Of a stretch of DNA of 64,000 bases, positions 34,861 to 43,752 are shown piece by piece (within the stretch, counting starts at the first letter, position 1; each line of letters starts with the position of its first letter). The notes under the pieces were generated by a model, which was not told the origin of the DNA, searched no databases, and worked only from the letters and a program-made list of their open reading frames with translations. This DNA is from Nocardioides albertanoniae. GTDB taxonomy: Bacteria; Actinomycetota; Actinomycetes; Propionibacteriales; Nocardioidaceae. Where the stretch lies: positions 1,222,501 to 1,286,500 of the forward strand of contig NZ_VFOV01000001.1 in NCBI RefSeq assembly GCF_006716315.1, in the 5' to 3' direction. The position numbers and the translations under genes are program-made.

Positions 34861-35181
34861 ATGACCGACCGGGAGGCGTACGTCGAGGCTGTGCTGCGGC
34901 TGGTCGAGCAGGTCCCGCGCGGGCAGGTGACCACCTACGGCGCGATCGCCGACGCCCTCTTCGACGAGTTCGGGGGCGGGCCGCGACAGGTCGGCTCGGT
35001 GATGTCGCGCGAGGGCGCCGGGATGCCCTGGTGGAGGGTGGTGCGCGCCGACGGCTCGTTGCCGGCCTCCCACGGGGAGGACGCCCGACAGGCCTATCTC
35101 GAGGAGGGCACCCCGCGGCGTACGTCTGGAGCGGTGGACCTGCGCAGCGCGATGTGGCTGCCGCCTACGATGTCGGGGTGA
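34861..35181 (+). CDS. Alkyltransferase-like (ATL/MGMT-family) protein
   Basis: A 106-residue MGMT-family DNA-binding protein. The HTH and the Arg finger (SVMSREGAG; about 48-54) are present, but the alkyl-acceptor motif PCHRV is replaced by PWWRVV (about 60-65). It should therefore bind O6-alkylguanine and flag it for nucleotide-excision repair without demethylating it, as known for ATL proteins. ATG is leaderless: TAACCT at 34849-34854 is 6 nt upstream. The stop overlaps the acyltransferase start. Confidence 0.87.
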   Translation: MTDREAYVEAVLRLVEQVPRGQVTTYGAIADALFDEFGGGPRQVGSVMSREGAGMPWWRVVRADGSLPASHGEDARQAYLEEGTPRRTSGAVDLRSAMWLPPTMSG

Positions 35182-35846
35182 TGTATCGCGCCCTCCACGC
35201 AGTCGTGCCACCCCTGCTTCGCGCGATCTGGCGCCCTGCGGTGACGGGGGCCGAGAACGTCCCGCGCAGCGGCGGGGTGATCCTGGCCAGCAACCATCTC
35301 AGCTTCGCCGACTCGATCGTGATCCCGTCGGTCTCGCCCAGGCGCGTGCACTTCCTGGCCAAGTCGGACTACTTCACCGGCACCGGGCTCAAGGGCGCCG
35401 CCCAGAAGGCGTGGTTCGAGGGGCTCGGGATGCTTCCGGTCGACCGCGACGACCCGCAGGCAGCGCTGGGCTCGCTGGAGGTGGCGCTGGAGGTCCTGGG
35501 CAAGGGCGAGGCGTTCGGGATCTACCCCGAGGGCACCCGCTCGCGCGACGGGCGGCTCTACCGCGGGCGTACGGGCGTGGCGCACCTGGCGCTGACGGCC
35601 GGTGTGTCGGTCGTGCCGGTGGGGCTTCGGGGCACGGCTGAGCTGCAGCCGGTGGGGTCCAACGTGCCTCGTCTGGCCAAGGTCTCGGTCGCGTTCGGGC
35701 GGCCGATCGAGGTGGCCGGCCGTTTCGACGGGGTGCCTCTCGGCAAGGCTCGCCGCGTGATCACCGACGAGGTGATGGAGTCGATCGCCGCGCTGAGCGG
35801 TCAAGAGCTGGCCGGCGTCTACAACGAACGGCCGGCAGACGCCTGA
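35181..35846 (+). CDS. 1-acyl-sn-glycerol-3-phosphate acyltransferase (PlsC-like)
   Basis: A 221-residue membrane-associated acyltransferase of phospholipid synthesis. Motif I NHLSFADS (HX4D), motif [15 protein letters not shown] and [21 protein letters not shown], and VVPVGLRG are all visible. ATG 35181 overlaps the ATL stop (TGA at 35179-35181); GTG 35178 immediately before is equally possible. PlsC-like paralogues are numerous in actinobacteria, so physiological specificity is uncertain. Confidence 0.87.
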   Translation: MYRALHAVVPPLLRAIWRPAVTGAENVPRSGGVILASNHLSFADSIVIPSVSPRRVHFLAKSDYFTGTGLKGAAQKAWFEGLGMLPVDRDDPQAALGSLEVALEVLGKGEAFGIYPEGTRSRDGRLYRGRTGVAHLALTAGVSVVPVGLRGTAELQPVGSNVPRLAKVSVAFGRPIEVAGRFDGVPLGKARRVITDEVMESIAALSGQELAGVYNERPADA

Positions 35847-35919
35847 TCGGCTCTTGCGCCCGGCCGAGAACGGGCGCACGCTGGGAGGTGGATTTCTCCT
35901 AGCAGCCGAGGTGAGGCAG

Positions 35920-36618
35920 ATGGCCACCACGACCGTGTTGCAGGACGAGCTGCGACACAAGCACGACGAGCTTGCCGGCCGACTGGTCCACGCTCGCAGC
36001 ATCATCGCCAGACCGGAGCAGACCCGACGGGGTTGTCCGCCGATCGACCAGTTCAACGCCGGCGCGAGCCGCCACCTGCACGCGGTCGACGAGGCGCTCC
36101 TGCCCGCGGTCAGCGCGCACTGTGCCGACGGCGCCGACCTGGTCCATCGCTACCTGCCTGTAGCGCGTCATCTGGAGGTGCTGCTCTTCCACGTCAAGGC
36201 GCACGAGTACGGCTCCACCTGGGAGACCACCCACGACTGGCCGCGCTTGTGGGACGAGGTCGAGGCGGCCCTGGTCGCTCAGCAGGAGATGGAGGACGAG
36301 CTGGTCGCGCAGCTGGTCGCGGAGGCTCCCGACGACGATCTGCTCCTGGTCGCCGAGCGGATCGCGGCCGCCGACCGCCGTGCGCCCTCGCGCCCGCATC
36401 CGCACCTCCCGCACACCGGGCTTCCCGGAAAGGTCGTACGCCGCATGACCCGCCCCGTCGACGCGGTCTGGGACGCCGTCGAGGGCCGTGACGGCGGTGG
36501 CCCCAAGCCCGCGCCGCACAAGAAGCCCGGGCCGTGGTGGCAGTATCTGCTCGGCGACCCGCGCTTCCCCGACGACCCGGCCGACGCGGGACGGCACAAT
36601 GAGCCGGGTGAGCGCTGA
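35920..36618 (+). CDS. Hemerythrin-like protein with extended C-terminus
   Basis: A 232-residue protein. The N-terminal 150 residues form a helical bundle with His/Glu residues of hemerythrin type (LRHKHDELAGRLVHA, SRHLHAVDEALLPAV, RHLEVLLFHVKAHEYGSTW) but without a clean HHE ligand set, so iron binding is unsure. The C-terminal 80 residues are Pro/His-rich and basic and end PWWQYLLGDPRFPDDPADA. ATG at 35920 preceded by GTGAGG. Its 3' end overlaps the DUF1905 gene by 20 bp. Confidence 0.65.
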   Translation: MATTTVLQDELRHKHDELAGRLVHARSIIARPEQTRRGCPPIDQFNAGASRHLHAVDEALLPAVSAHCADGADLVHRYLPVARHLEVLLFHVKAHEYGSTWETTHDWPRLWDEVEAALVAQQEMEDELVAQLVAEAPDDDLLLVAERIAAADRRAPSRPHPHLPHTGLPGKVVRRMTRPVDAVWDAVEGRDGGGPKPAPHKKPGPWWQYLLGDPRFPDDPADAGRHNEPGER

Positions 36619-36901
36619 CTACATCTTCGAAGGAGCCGTCATCGAGTGGCGCGGGCCGGCGCCCTACTTCTACGTGCCCATGCCGGTGGAGGACGCCGAG
36701 GACCTCAAGGAGGACGCCCGCGGGCTGGAGTACTGGGGCCAGGTCGCCGTCACCGCCACCATCGGCGAGACGACGTTCACGACGGCGCTGTTCCCCAAGG
36801 ACGGCACCTACCTGCTCCCGTTGAAGGTCGTCGTACGCAGGGCGGAAGGGATCGACCTCGACGACGTCCTGGAGGTGCGGATGCGGTTGGGCCACGACTG
36901 A
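36599..36901 (+). CDS. DUF1905 family protein
   Basis: A 100-residue small beta-barrel-like protein with the DUF1905 pattern: FEGAVIEWRGPAPYFYVPMP, GLEYWGQVAVTATIGETTFTTALFPKDGTYLLPLK, and KVVVRRAEGIDLDDVLEVRMRL. The family is widespread; function unknown. ATG at 36599 overlaps the upstream hemerythrin-like gene by 20 bp, implying translational coupling. Followed by a REP-like sequence. Confidence 0.85.
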   Translation: MSRVSADYIFEGAVIEWRGPAPYFYVPMPVEDAEDLKEDARGLEYWGQVAVTATIGETTFTTALFPKDGTYLLPLKVVVRRAEGIDLDDVLEVRMRLGHD

Positions 36902-36902
36902 G

Positions 36903-36960
36903 TGGATCTCGACCCGCTTCGCGGCTTCGCTGGCTCAGCCGCTGCGCTCGCTCGATCTCC
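36903..36960. repeat. REP-like intergenic sequence
   Basis: Immediately after the DUF1905 stop, the sequence is a run of GCTTCGCGG/GCTGCGCTCGCTCGATC-type words bounded by GATCTCGACC and CTCGATC. It resembles the dispersed CGAGCGCAGCGAG/GTCGAGA repeats found in Nocardioides-like genomes and shares the GTCGAGA word with the element inside adnA. Confirmation needs a genome-wide copy count. Confidence 0.5.
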
Positions 36961-37026
36961 TCGCGTCTGCCCGACGCAAGCGCCGGGCAAGGCTCGGATG
37001 TCGGTGCTCTCTGATTGGGTGGTCCC

Positions 37027-40000
37027 GTGAGCGTCGCCTACCGCCTTGCCCCGCCGCCGAGCGCTGCCCCCGTGCCGGTGCTCGACGAGCACCAGCGCTC
37101 GGTCGTGGAGCATCCCGGCGGGCCGCTGCTGGTGCTGGCCGGGCCCGGCACCGGCAAGACCACCACGTTGGTCGAGGCCGTCGTGGATCGCATCGAGAAC
37201 CGCGGCGTACGCCCTGATCAGCTGCTGGCGCTGACCTTCTCCCGCAAGGCCGCCGAGCAGCTGCGTGACCGGGTCACCGCGCGGCTCGGGCGCACTCTGT
37301 CGGGGGCGGTGTCCTCGACGTTCCACTCCTTCGCCTACGGGCTGGTGCGGCGCTATGCGCCGGCCGAGCTCTACTCCGCGCCGCTGACCCTCCTCTCCGC
37401 GCCGGAGGCCGACGTGGTGCTGCAGGAGCTGCTGGCCGACAGCCCGGAGTCGGTGCGCTGGCCGGAGCGGTTCCGGATGGCGGTCGGCACCCGAGGCTTC
37501 GCGCGCGAGGTGCAGACGGTGATCGCGCGGGCGCGCGAGCGGGGGTTGGACCCCGACCAGCTGGTAGCGCTCGGCCGTGACGAGGGCATCGCCGAGTTCG
37601 TCGCGGCCGGGTGGTTCCTGGAGCAGTATCTCGACGTGCTCGGCGCCCAGTCGGCCATCGACTATCCCGACCTGATCATGCGCGGGGTGATCGAGGCCGA
37701 GCGGCATGCGGCCGAGCTGCGTGCCGAGTTCGCCTGTGTCTTCGTCGACGAGTATCAGGACACCGACCCTTCACAGGTGGCCCTGCTGCAGGCGCTGGCC
37801 GGAGACGGCCGCGACCTGGTCGCCGTCGGCGATCCCGACCAGTCGATCTACGGGTTCCGGGGCGCCGACGTCAACGGGATCCTCGACTTCCCCTCGCAGT
37901 TCCCCACCCGGGAGCGTCGGCACGCCCCGGTGGTGGCTCTGGGCACGACCAGGCGGTTCGGCTCGCGGCTGCTGCGGGCCTCGCGCTCGATCGCCGCGGG
38001 CATCTCGGTGCGTGGGTCGATCCCGGCGGGTGCCTACGACACGTTCCGCAACCCGCACCCGCTGGCCTCCGACCCCGGGCGCGCCGAGGTGCTCACCTTC
38101 GACACCGACCGTGCCGAGACCGAGCACATCGCCGACCTGCTCCGCCGGGCTCACCTCGAGGACGGCACCGACTGGTCCGACATGGCCGTGCTGGTGCGCT
38201 CGGGACGCACCTCGATCCCGCAGCTGCGCCGGTCGCTGACCGCGGCAGGGGTGCCGGTCGAGGTCGCCGCCGACGAGACGCCGCTCGTGCGGGAGCCGGC
38301 CGCGGCCGTGCTGCTCGGCGCGCTCGGGGTGGTCATCGACGCCGACGTCGACTCCGATCTCGACGAGCGCTACGTGCGTGCCGACCGCTGTGAGGAGCTG
38401 CTGACCGGTCCGCTCGGCGGCTTGGATGCCACCGATGTTCGCGCGTTGACCCGCACGCTGCGGGCCAGGTTCCCGGACGTCGCCGCCCATGATCTCGTAC
38501 GCCGCTCCGTGCTCGATCCGTCGCTGCTCGCCGCCCCTCCCGCTGGTCGAGCCGCGAGGCCGCCTGCGGCCGAGCGTGTCGAGACCAACACGGTCGACTC
38601 GAGCGCGACGGGGGACCGTGTTGGTCTCGACACGGATTCGTTCGTACCTCACGAATCCGGCTCGACCGGCGGGGGCGGCTCGACCAGTGACGGCGAGGAG
38701 CGGGTGCTGGGGCGCGTACGTCGCCTTGCGGGGCTTCTCGCCGAGGCCCGGGCCGCGCTGAAGGGTGGGGCCGGGGCCGAGCAGGTGCTGTGGACGCTGT
38801 GGGACGGCGCCGACTGGGGCCAGCGGCTGCGGTCGCAGGTGGAATCGGGCGGGCCGGCGGCGCGGCTCGCCCACCGCGACCTCGACGCGGTCGTGGCGCT
38901 CTTCGACACGGCCGCGAAGATCGAGGGCCGTCAGGAGTTCACCTCGGTCGAGACCTTCCTGGCCACGCTCCGCGCCCAGGAGATCCCGGCCGACACCCTG
39001 GCCGACAAGGGCGTACGCGGCTCGGCGGTGCGGCTGCTGACCGCCCACCGCTCCAAGGGGCTGGAGTGGGGTCTCGTGGTGGCCGCCCACGTCCAGGAGG
39101 GGGCCTGGCCCGACCTGCGCCGGCGCGACTCGCTCCTCGGCCCCGACCGGATCGCGCCGGCGATGCCCGACGGTCATCATGGTGGTCTGCTGCCGCCGCT
39201 GACCCGCACGGCGATGCTTGCCGAGGAGCGCCGGCTCTTCTACGTCGCCGCCACCCGCGCTCGCTCCCGGCTGGTCGTGACCGCGGTGAAGTCGCCCGAT
39301 GACGACGGTGACCAGCCGTCGCGGTTCATCAACGAGCTGGGCCTGCGCGAGGATCAGATCCGCCACCGCGTCGGCCGTCCGACGCGACCACTGTCCTTGG
39401 CCGGGCTGGTCGCCGAGCTGCGCCGCACCGCGGCCGACCCGGCTCAGCCCGCCGGGCTGCGTGACGCCGCCGCCCGGAGGTTGCAGAAGCTGGCCGCCAC
39501 CGAGGTGCGTGGCAAGCGGATCGCGGCCGCCGCCGACCCGTCGACCTGGTGGGGGCTGCGGGCTCCGACGTACGCCTCGGCCCCGGTGCGCGCCGAAGAC
39601 CGTCCGATCACGCTGAGCGCGTCGGCGCTGGAGGCGATCCTGACCTGCCCCGCGCAGTGGTTCCTCGCCCGCGAGGCCGGGGGCGCCGTCGTCGACTCCT
39701 CGAGCCAGGGGTTCGGCAAGGTGGTGCACGCGATCGCCGAGCAGCTCGCCCGCGGCGACCTCGACGCCGCAGGGGTCGATGACCTGATGCCGTTCGTCGA
39801 CGAGGTCTGGGGCCGACTCGAGTTCCGTACGCCGTGGTCGGCCGCCCGCGAGCGCGAGGCCGTCTACGACGTGCTGGCAAGGTTCTTGACCTGGCATCGG
39901 CGCCCCGGAGCGCGCACCGTCATCGGGTTCGAGGAGCAGCTGACCGCGAAGGTCGAGCTGCCCAGCGGGGAGACCGTGCGGCTCAACGGCTATGCCGACC

Positions 40001-40386
40001 GGTTGGAGCTCGACGAGAGCGGGAGGATCGTGGTCGTCGACCTGAAGACGGGGAAATATCCGCCGACCGCGCAGGAGGTCAAGGAGCACGGTCAGCTCGG
40101 TCTCTACCAGCTCGCCGTCGAGCACGGCGCGGCCTCCGCGCTGGCGTCCGGAGCGACGTCCGGGGGAGCCGAGCTGATCCAGCTGCGCCATGCCGCGGGC
40201 TCCGGGAGCGAGCTGCCGAAGGTGCAGGTGCAGGCGCCCGAGCCGCCGGAGATCATCACCCAGCTGGAGAAGGCCGTGGCGACGGTGCGGGCCGAAGACT
40301 TCGTGGCCAGACCCGGCAAGCACTGCGACCGGTGCCAGTTCGTCGCGCTCTGCCCCACCCAGACCTCGGGATCGGTGCTGTCATGA
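37027..40386 (+). CDS. adnA: AdnA-type UvrD-like helicase-nuclease subunit
   Basis: A 1119-residue subunit of the AdnAB complex, which resects DNA double-strand ends in actinobacteria. The N-terminal UvrD-like motor has Walker A LAGPGTGKTTT (about 37-47), VDEYQDTDPSQV and GDPDQSIYGFRGAD. The C-terminal RecB-type nuclease has VDLKTGKYPP (about 1008). Fe-S cluster-type Cys are at TCPAQW (about 874) and CDRCQFVALC (about 1099-1108). Residues ~506-554 are a low-complexity insert encoded by a palindromic repeat. GTG 37027 is assumed; TTG 37015 is alternative. It overlaps adnB by 4 bp. Confidence 0.88.
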   Translation: MSVAYRLAPPPSAAPVPVLDEHQRSVVEHPGGPLLVLAGPGTGKTTTLVEAVVDRIENRGVRPDQLLALTFSRKAAEQLRDRVTARLGRTLSGAVSSTFHSFAYGLVRRYAPAELYSAPLTLLSAPEADVVLQELLADSPESVRWPERFRMAVGTRGFAREVQTVIARARERGLDPDQLVALGRDEGIAEFVAAGWFLEQYLDVLGAQSAIDYPDLIMRGVIEAERHAAELRAEFACVFVDEYQDTDPSQVALLQALAGDGRDLVAVGDPDQSIYGFRGADVNGILDFPSQFPTRERRHAPVVALGTTRRFGSRLLRASRSIAAGISVRGSIPAGAYDTFRNPHPLASDPGRAEVLTFDTDRAETEHIADLLRRAHLEDGTDWSDMAVLVRSGRTSIPQLRRSLTAAGVPVEVAADETPLVREPAAAVLLGALGVVIDADVDSDLDERYVRADRCEELLTGPLGGLDATDVRALTRTLRARFPDVAAHDLVRRSVLDPSLLAAPPAGRAARPPAAERVETNTVDSSATGDRVGLDTDSFVPHESGSTGGGGSTSDGEERVLGRVRRLAGLLAEARAALKGGAGAEQVLWTLWDGADWGQRLRSQVESGGPAARLAHRDLDAVVALFDTAAKIEGRQEFTSVETFLATLRAQEIPADTLADKGVRGSAVRLLTAHRSKGLEWGLVVAAHVQEGAWPDLRRRDSLLGPDRIAPAMPDGHHGGLLPPLTRTAMLAEERRLFYVAATRARSRLVVTAVKSPDDDGDQPSRFINELGLREDQIRHRVGRPTRPLSLAGLVAELRRTAADPAQPAGLRDAAARRLQKLAATEVRGKRIAAAADPSTWWGLRAPTYASAPVRAEDRPITLSASALEAILTCPAQWFLAREAGGAVVDSSSQGFGKVVHAIAEQLARGDLDAAGVDDLMPFVDEVWGRLEFRTPWSAAREREAVYDVLARFLTWHRRPGARTVIGFEEQLTAKVELPSGETVRLNGYADRLELDESGRIVVVDLKTGKYPPTAQEVKEHGQLGLYQLAVEHGAASALASGATSGGAELIQLRHAAGSGSELPKVQVQAPEPPEIITQLEKAVATVRAEDFVARPGKHCDRCQFVALCPTQTSGSVLS
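38543..38687. repeat. Palindromic repeat element carried in frame within adnA
   Basis: Three perfect inverted repeats: outer 13 bp (38543-38555 with 38675-38687), inner 20 bp (38576-38595 with 38614-38633) and 8 bp (38634-38641 with 38651-38658). Words such as GGTCGAGCCGCGAGG and GTGTCGAGACC are typical of dispersed Nocardioides-like repeats. The adnA frame stays open through it, adding about 48 Ala/Gly/Ser/Pro-rich residues between conserved helicase segments. It looks like a REP/BIME-type insertion tolerated in a linker. Confidence 0.75.
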
Positions 40387-43300
40387 CCTCGGATGCGCAC
40401 CATGAGATGAGCTCGGCCATGAAGGTCGACACGCCCGAGGAGCTCGCCAAGCTGATGGGCCACGACTGGCTCTACAGCGAGGAGCAGTTCCGCGCGATCA
40501 CCGCACCGCTGGAGCCGGCGGTGGTGATCGCGGGCGCCGGGTCCGGCAAGACCGCGGTGATGGCGGCGCGGGTGGTGTGGCTGGTCGCCACCGGCCGTGT
40601 GCTCCCCGGTGAGGTGCTGGGCCTGACCTTCACCACGAAGGCGACCGCCGAGCTGAACACCAGGATCCGGGAGTCGCTGCAGAAGGCGGGTCTGTGGCCG
40701 GAGCGTCGCGCGAGCGTGGGCGTGGGCGGCACGGAGGGTCCGCCTCGGCCCGGCGAGGAGGACGACGAACCCGTCGAGCCGACGGTGGCGACCTACCACT
40801 CCTATGCCTCCGGGCTCCTCTCCGAGCACGGCCTGCGGATCGGTCACGAGCCCGACACCCGGCTGATCGCCGACGCGACCCGCTACCAGCTGGCCGCTCG
40901 CGCGGTGGCGCGGCACACCAACCCGGTCGAGAAGCTGACCGACTATCCCAAGCTGGCCGTGCAGCAGCTGCTCGCCCTCGACGCCGAGCTCTCCGAGCAT
41001 CTCGTCGACATCACGACCCTGCGGGCCTACGACCGCAACGAGCGGTCGCTGTTCGCGCTCGAGGTGGCCGATCTGAGCGCGCAGCTGGCCGACGGCAAGC
41101 GGGTGAAGACCAAGCTCACCAAGGTCGAGAAGGCGATCGACGCGATCGACAAGCGCTATGAGCTGCTCGATCTCGTCGACGGCTACCGGCGCCTCAAGGA
41201 CCGGCTCGGCCTCATGGACTTCTCCGACCAGATCGCCCTGGCGGCGCGGCTCGCGATGGAGACGCCCGACGTGGGCGAGATCGAGCGCGGCAAGTTCAAG
41301 GTGGTGCTCCTCGACGAATACCAGGACACCTCGGTCGCGCAGGCGCAGATGCTCGCTCGTCTCTTCGGTGACGGTCACCCCGTCACCGCGGTCGGCGACC
41401 CCAACCAGGCGATCTACGGCTGGCGCGGCGCGTCGGTGAGCAACATCATCGAGTTCGGCCGCGACTTCCCGACCGCCGACGGGCGCCGGCCGGCGTACTC
41501 CCTGACGGTCAACCGCCGCTCCGACGCCCGCATCCTCGCCACCGCCAACCACCTGGCCGCCCAGCTCTACGAGGGCCGTGAGCGGGAGCGTCTGGTAGCC
41601 GCCGAGGGGGCCAGCGACGGCGAGGTGCGGGTGCATGTCCACGAGACGTACGACGAGGAGCTGCTCTGGCTCGCCGACCAGGTGGTCGAGGCCCATGAGG
41701 CGGTGGGGGAGTGGAAGGAGATCGGCGTGCTGACCAGGGACAACTCTCAGGCCGCAGCCGTCTTCGACGCGCTCACCGCTCGCGAGATCCCGGTCGAGAT
41801 CGTCGGCCTGAAGGGGCTGCTCAGGCTGCCTGAGGTGGCCGAGGTGGTCGCCACGATGGAGCTGCTCCACGACGTCACCGCCAACGCCGCGCTGCTCACC
41901 CTGCTCGCCGGTCCGCGCTGGACGATCGGCCCACGTGACCTGGCGATCTTGGGCCGCAGGTCGCGCGACCTGGCCGGTGTGGTCGGCGGCGCGGCCGAGT
42001 TCGCCGACATCGAGCGGCAGCTGGAGGCGGCGGTCGAGGGCACCGACCCGACCGAGATCCCCTCGCTCAACGACGCCCTGGAGGATCCCGGCGACGAGGG
42101 CTACGACTACTCGCCGCAGGCCAGGGAGCGGTTCACGATGCTGGCCGACGAGCTGCGCGGGCTGCGGCGCTCTGTCAACGAGCCGCTCCTCGACCTGGTT
42201 CGTCGGATCATCGACGTCACCGGCATCGACGTCGAGCTGGCCGCCTCGGTCTCGCCGGCGGCAACGGCCCGACGCGACAACCTCGACCTCTTCGTGCAGG
42301 CGGTCGCCGAGTTCGAGGGGCTCGACGGACAGGTCACCCTGGCCGCGCTGCTGGCCTACCTGGAGGCCGAGGACGAATACGGCCAGGGCCTCGACGTCGC
42401 CACTCCGTCGGAGGCCGACTCGGTCAAGCTGCTCACCGTCCACCGTGCCAAGGGCCTCGAGTGGGACGCCGTCTTCCTGGTCGGCGTGACCCACAAGAAG
42501 TTCCCCACCGGCCAGACGCGCTCGTCGTGGCTGACCGTGCCCTCGGTCATGCCCGCCGCGCTCCGTGGTGACCGCGACGACCTGCCGCAGCTCCTCGGCC
42601 ACGACGCCGACTCGATCGATGCGCTCCTCGCCGAGCGCAAGGAGCACGAGCGCGTGGAGGAGCTGCGGCTCGCGTACGTCGCCTGGACCCGCGCCCGGCA
42701 CACCCAGTTCGTCTCCTGCTGGCGCTGGTCGCCGTCGATCAAGGAGGGGCGCGGGCCGTCGCTCTACGTGGAGAAGACCCGGGAGGCGCTGCTGCAGTGG
42801 GGCGCCAGGCCCGACCGCTGGGCCGAGGTCGTCGTGAAGGGCGAGGAGGAGAACCCGTACGCCGCCCAGGAGGTCGACCAGCCCTGGCCGATCAACCACC
42901 ACACCCCTGAGGTGGAGCGACGTCTGGAGGCGGCCAAGTTGGTCAGGGAGGCATCGCCGGGGCCTGATGATCTCGACGACCTCACCCTGCTCGAGACGGT
43001 GAACCAGTGGGACGAGGAGATCGAGCGGCTGCTCACCGAGGCCGAGCGCGAGCGTGCTCCCGAGGTGGTCGTGCCGCTGCCGTCCTCGATGTCGGCCACC
43101 TCGATGTCGAGGTTGCGTGACGACCCGCTCGGTTTCGCCGCCGATCTGGTGCGTCCGATGCCCCGCAAGCCGTCTTCTCAGGCCCGATTCGGCACTCGGT
43201 TCCACGCCTGGGTGGAGGCCCGTTTCGGCCAGCAGGACCTCTTCGACCCCGACGACCTGCCCGGCCGCGCCGACCACGGCATCGAGGACGAGTCAGGTCT

Positions 43301-43661
43301 CGAGGAGGTCATCGCCGCCTTCGAGAAGGGCCCGTTCGCCAACCGGCCGCCGTTCCGCGTCGAAGCCGCGTTCGCGATCGTGCTCGCAGGTCAGGTCGTG
43401 CGCGGTCGCGTCGACGCCGTCTATCAGGAACCCGACGGCAGCTACCTGATCGTCGACTGGAAGACCAACCAGGCCCAGAACGCCGACCCGCTCCAGCTCG
43501 CGCTCTACCGTCTCGGCTGGGCTGAGCTGATGGGCATCCCGTTGTCGCAGGTCAGGGCAGCGTTCTACTACGTACGCTCGGGAAAGCTCGTCGAGCCGCA
43601 GGCTCTTCCGGACCGCGCCCGCCTGGAGCAGATCGTGGCTCCGCCGGCAGCGGGGTCCTAG
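40383..43661 (+). CDS. adnB: AdnB-type UvrD-like helicase-nuclease subunit
   Basis: A 1092-residue partner of AdnA. Motor: Q-motif region YSEEQFRAITAP, Walker A IAGAGSGKTAV (about 50-60), LTFTTKATAEL, LLDEYQDTSVAQ (about 309) and GDPNQAIYGWRGAS. Later motifs include TVHRAKGLEWDAVFLVG and AYVAWTRARHTQ. The C-terminal RecB-family nuclease has FRVEAAFAIVL, GRVDAVY and IVDWKTNQ (about 1021). In mycobacteria AdnB supplies the main motor activity of the heterodimer. ATG overlaps the adnA stop as ATGA. The shared TetR-operator-like palindrome begins exactly at its stop codon. Confidence 0.92.
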   Translation: MTSDAHHEMSSAMKVDTPEELAKLMGHDWLYSEEQFRAITAPLEPAVVIAGAGSGKTAVMAARVVWLVATGRVLPGEVLGLTFTTKATAELNTRIRESLQKAGLWPERRASVGVGGTEGPPRPGEEDDEPVEPTVATYHSYASGLLSEHGLRIGHEPDTRLIADATRYQLAARAVARHTNPVEKLTDYPKLAVQQLLALDAELSEHLVDITTLRAYDRNERSLFALEVADLSAQLADGKRVKTKLTKVEKAIDAIDKRYELLDLVDGYRRLKDRLGLMDFSDQIALAARLAMETPDVGEIERGKFKVVLLDEYQDTSVAQAQMLARLFGDGHPVTAVGDPNQAIYGWRGASVSNIIEFGRDFPTADGRRPAYSLTVNRRSDARILATANHLAAQLYEGRERERLVAAEGASDGEVRVHVHETYDEELLWLADQVVEAHEAVGEWKEIGVLTRDNSQAAAVFDALTAREIPVEIVGLKGLLRLPEVAEVVATMELLHDVTANAALLTLLAGPRWTIGPRDLAILGRRSRDLAGVVGGAAEFADIERQLEAAVEGTDPTEIPSLNDALEDPGDEGYDYSPQARERFTMLADELRGLRRSVNEPLLDLVRRIIDVTGIDVELAASVSPAATARRDNLDLFVQAVAEFEGLDGQVTLAALLAYLEAEDEYGQGLDVATPSEADSVKLLTVHRAKGLEWDAVFLVGVTHKKFPTGQTRSSWLTVPSVMPAALRGDRDDLPQLLGHDADSIDALLAERKEHERVEELRLAYVAWTRARHTQFVSCWRWSPSIKEGRGPSLYVEKTREALLQWGARPDRWAEVVVKGEEENPYAAQEVDQPWPINHHTPEVERRLEAAKLVREASPGPDDLDDLTLLETVNQWDEEIERLLTEAERERAPEVVVPLPSSMSATSMSRLRDDPLGFAADLVRPMPRKPSSQARFGTRFHAWVEARFGQQDLFDPDDLPGRADHGIEDESGLEEVIAAFEKGPFANRPPFRVEAAFAIVLAGQVVRGRVDAVYQEPDGSYLIVDWKTNQAQNADPLQLALYRLGWAELMGIPLSQVRAAFYYVRSGKLVEPQALPDRARLEQIVAPPAAGS

Positions 43662-43690
43662 CGATCTGACTGACCGGTCAGTCAGATCGC
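43661..43690. repeat. 30-bp perfect palindrome, copy 2 (TetR-operator-like core)
   Basis: 43661-43675 (GCGATCTGACTGACC) is the exact reverse complement of 43676-43690. Core 43663-43688 is identical to 4936-4961. It begins at the adnB stop codon and lies about 65 bp before a degenerate tetR-like frame, so it may be a terminator for adnB, the operator of the decayed regulator, or both. Confidence 0.8.
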
Positions 43691-43752
43691 GAAGGCACCT
43701 TCGGGGCCGAGGGGTCCAGACGATGTCGACCGGCGCGACACGTCAGTAGGTC

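Noticed and set aside
37027-40386. adnA as a pseudogene because of the repeat insertion
   Set aside because: The frame stays open and all helicase, nuclease and Fe-S Cys motifs downstream are intact.
37771-43277. Very long antisense ORFs opposite adnA and adnB (850 and 1057 codons)
   Set aside because: Shadows of high-GC codon bias; Arg/Gly/His/Val-rich translations without domains, and the sense strand encodes complete recognised helicase-nuclease proteins.
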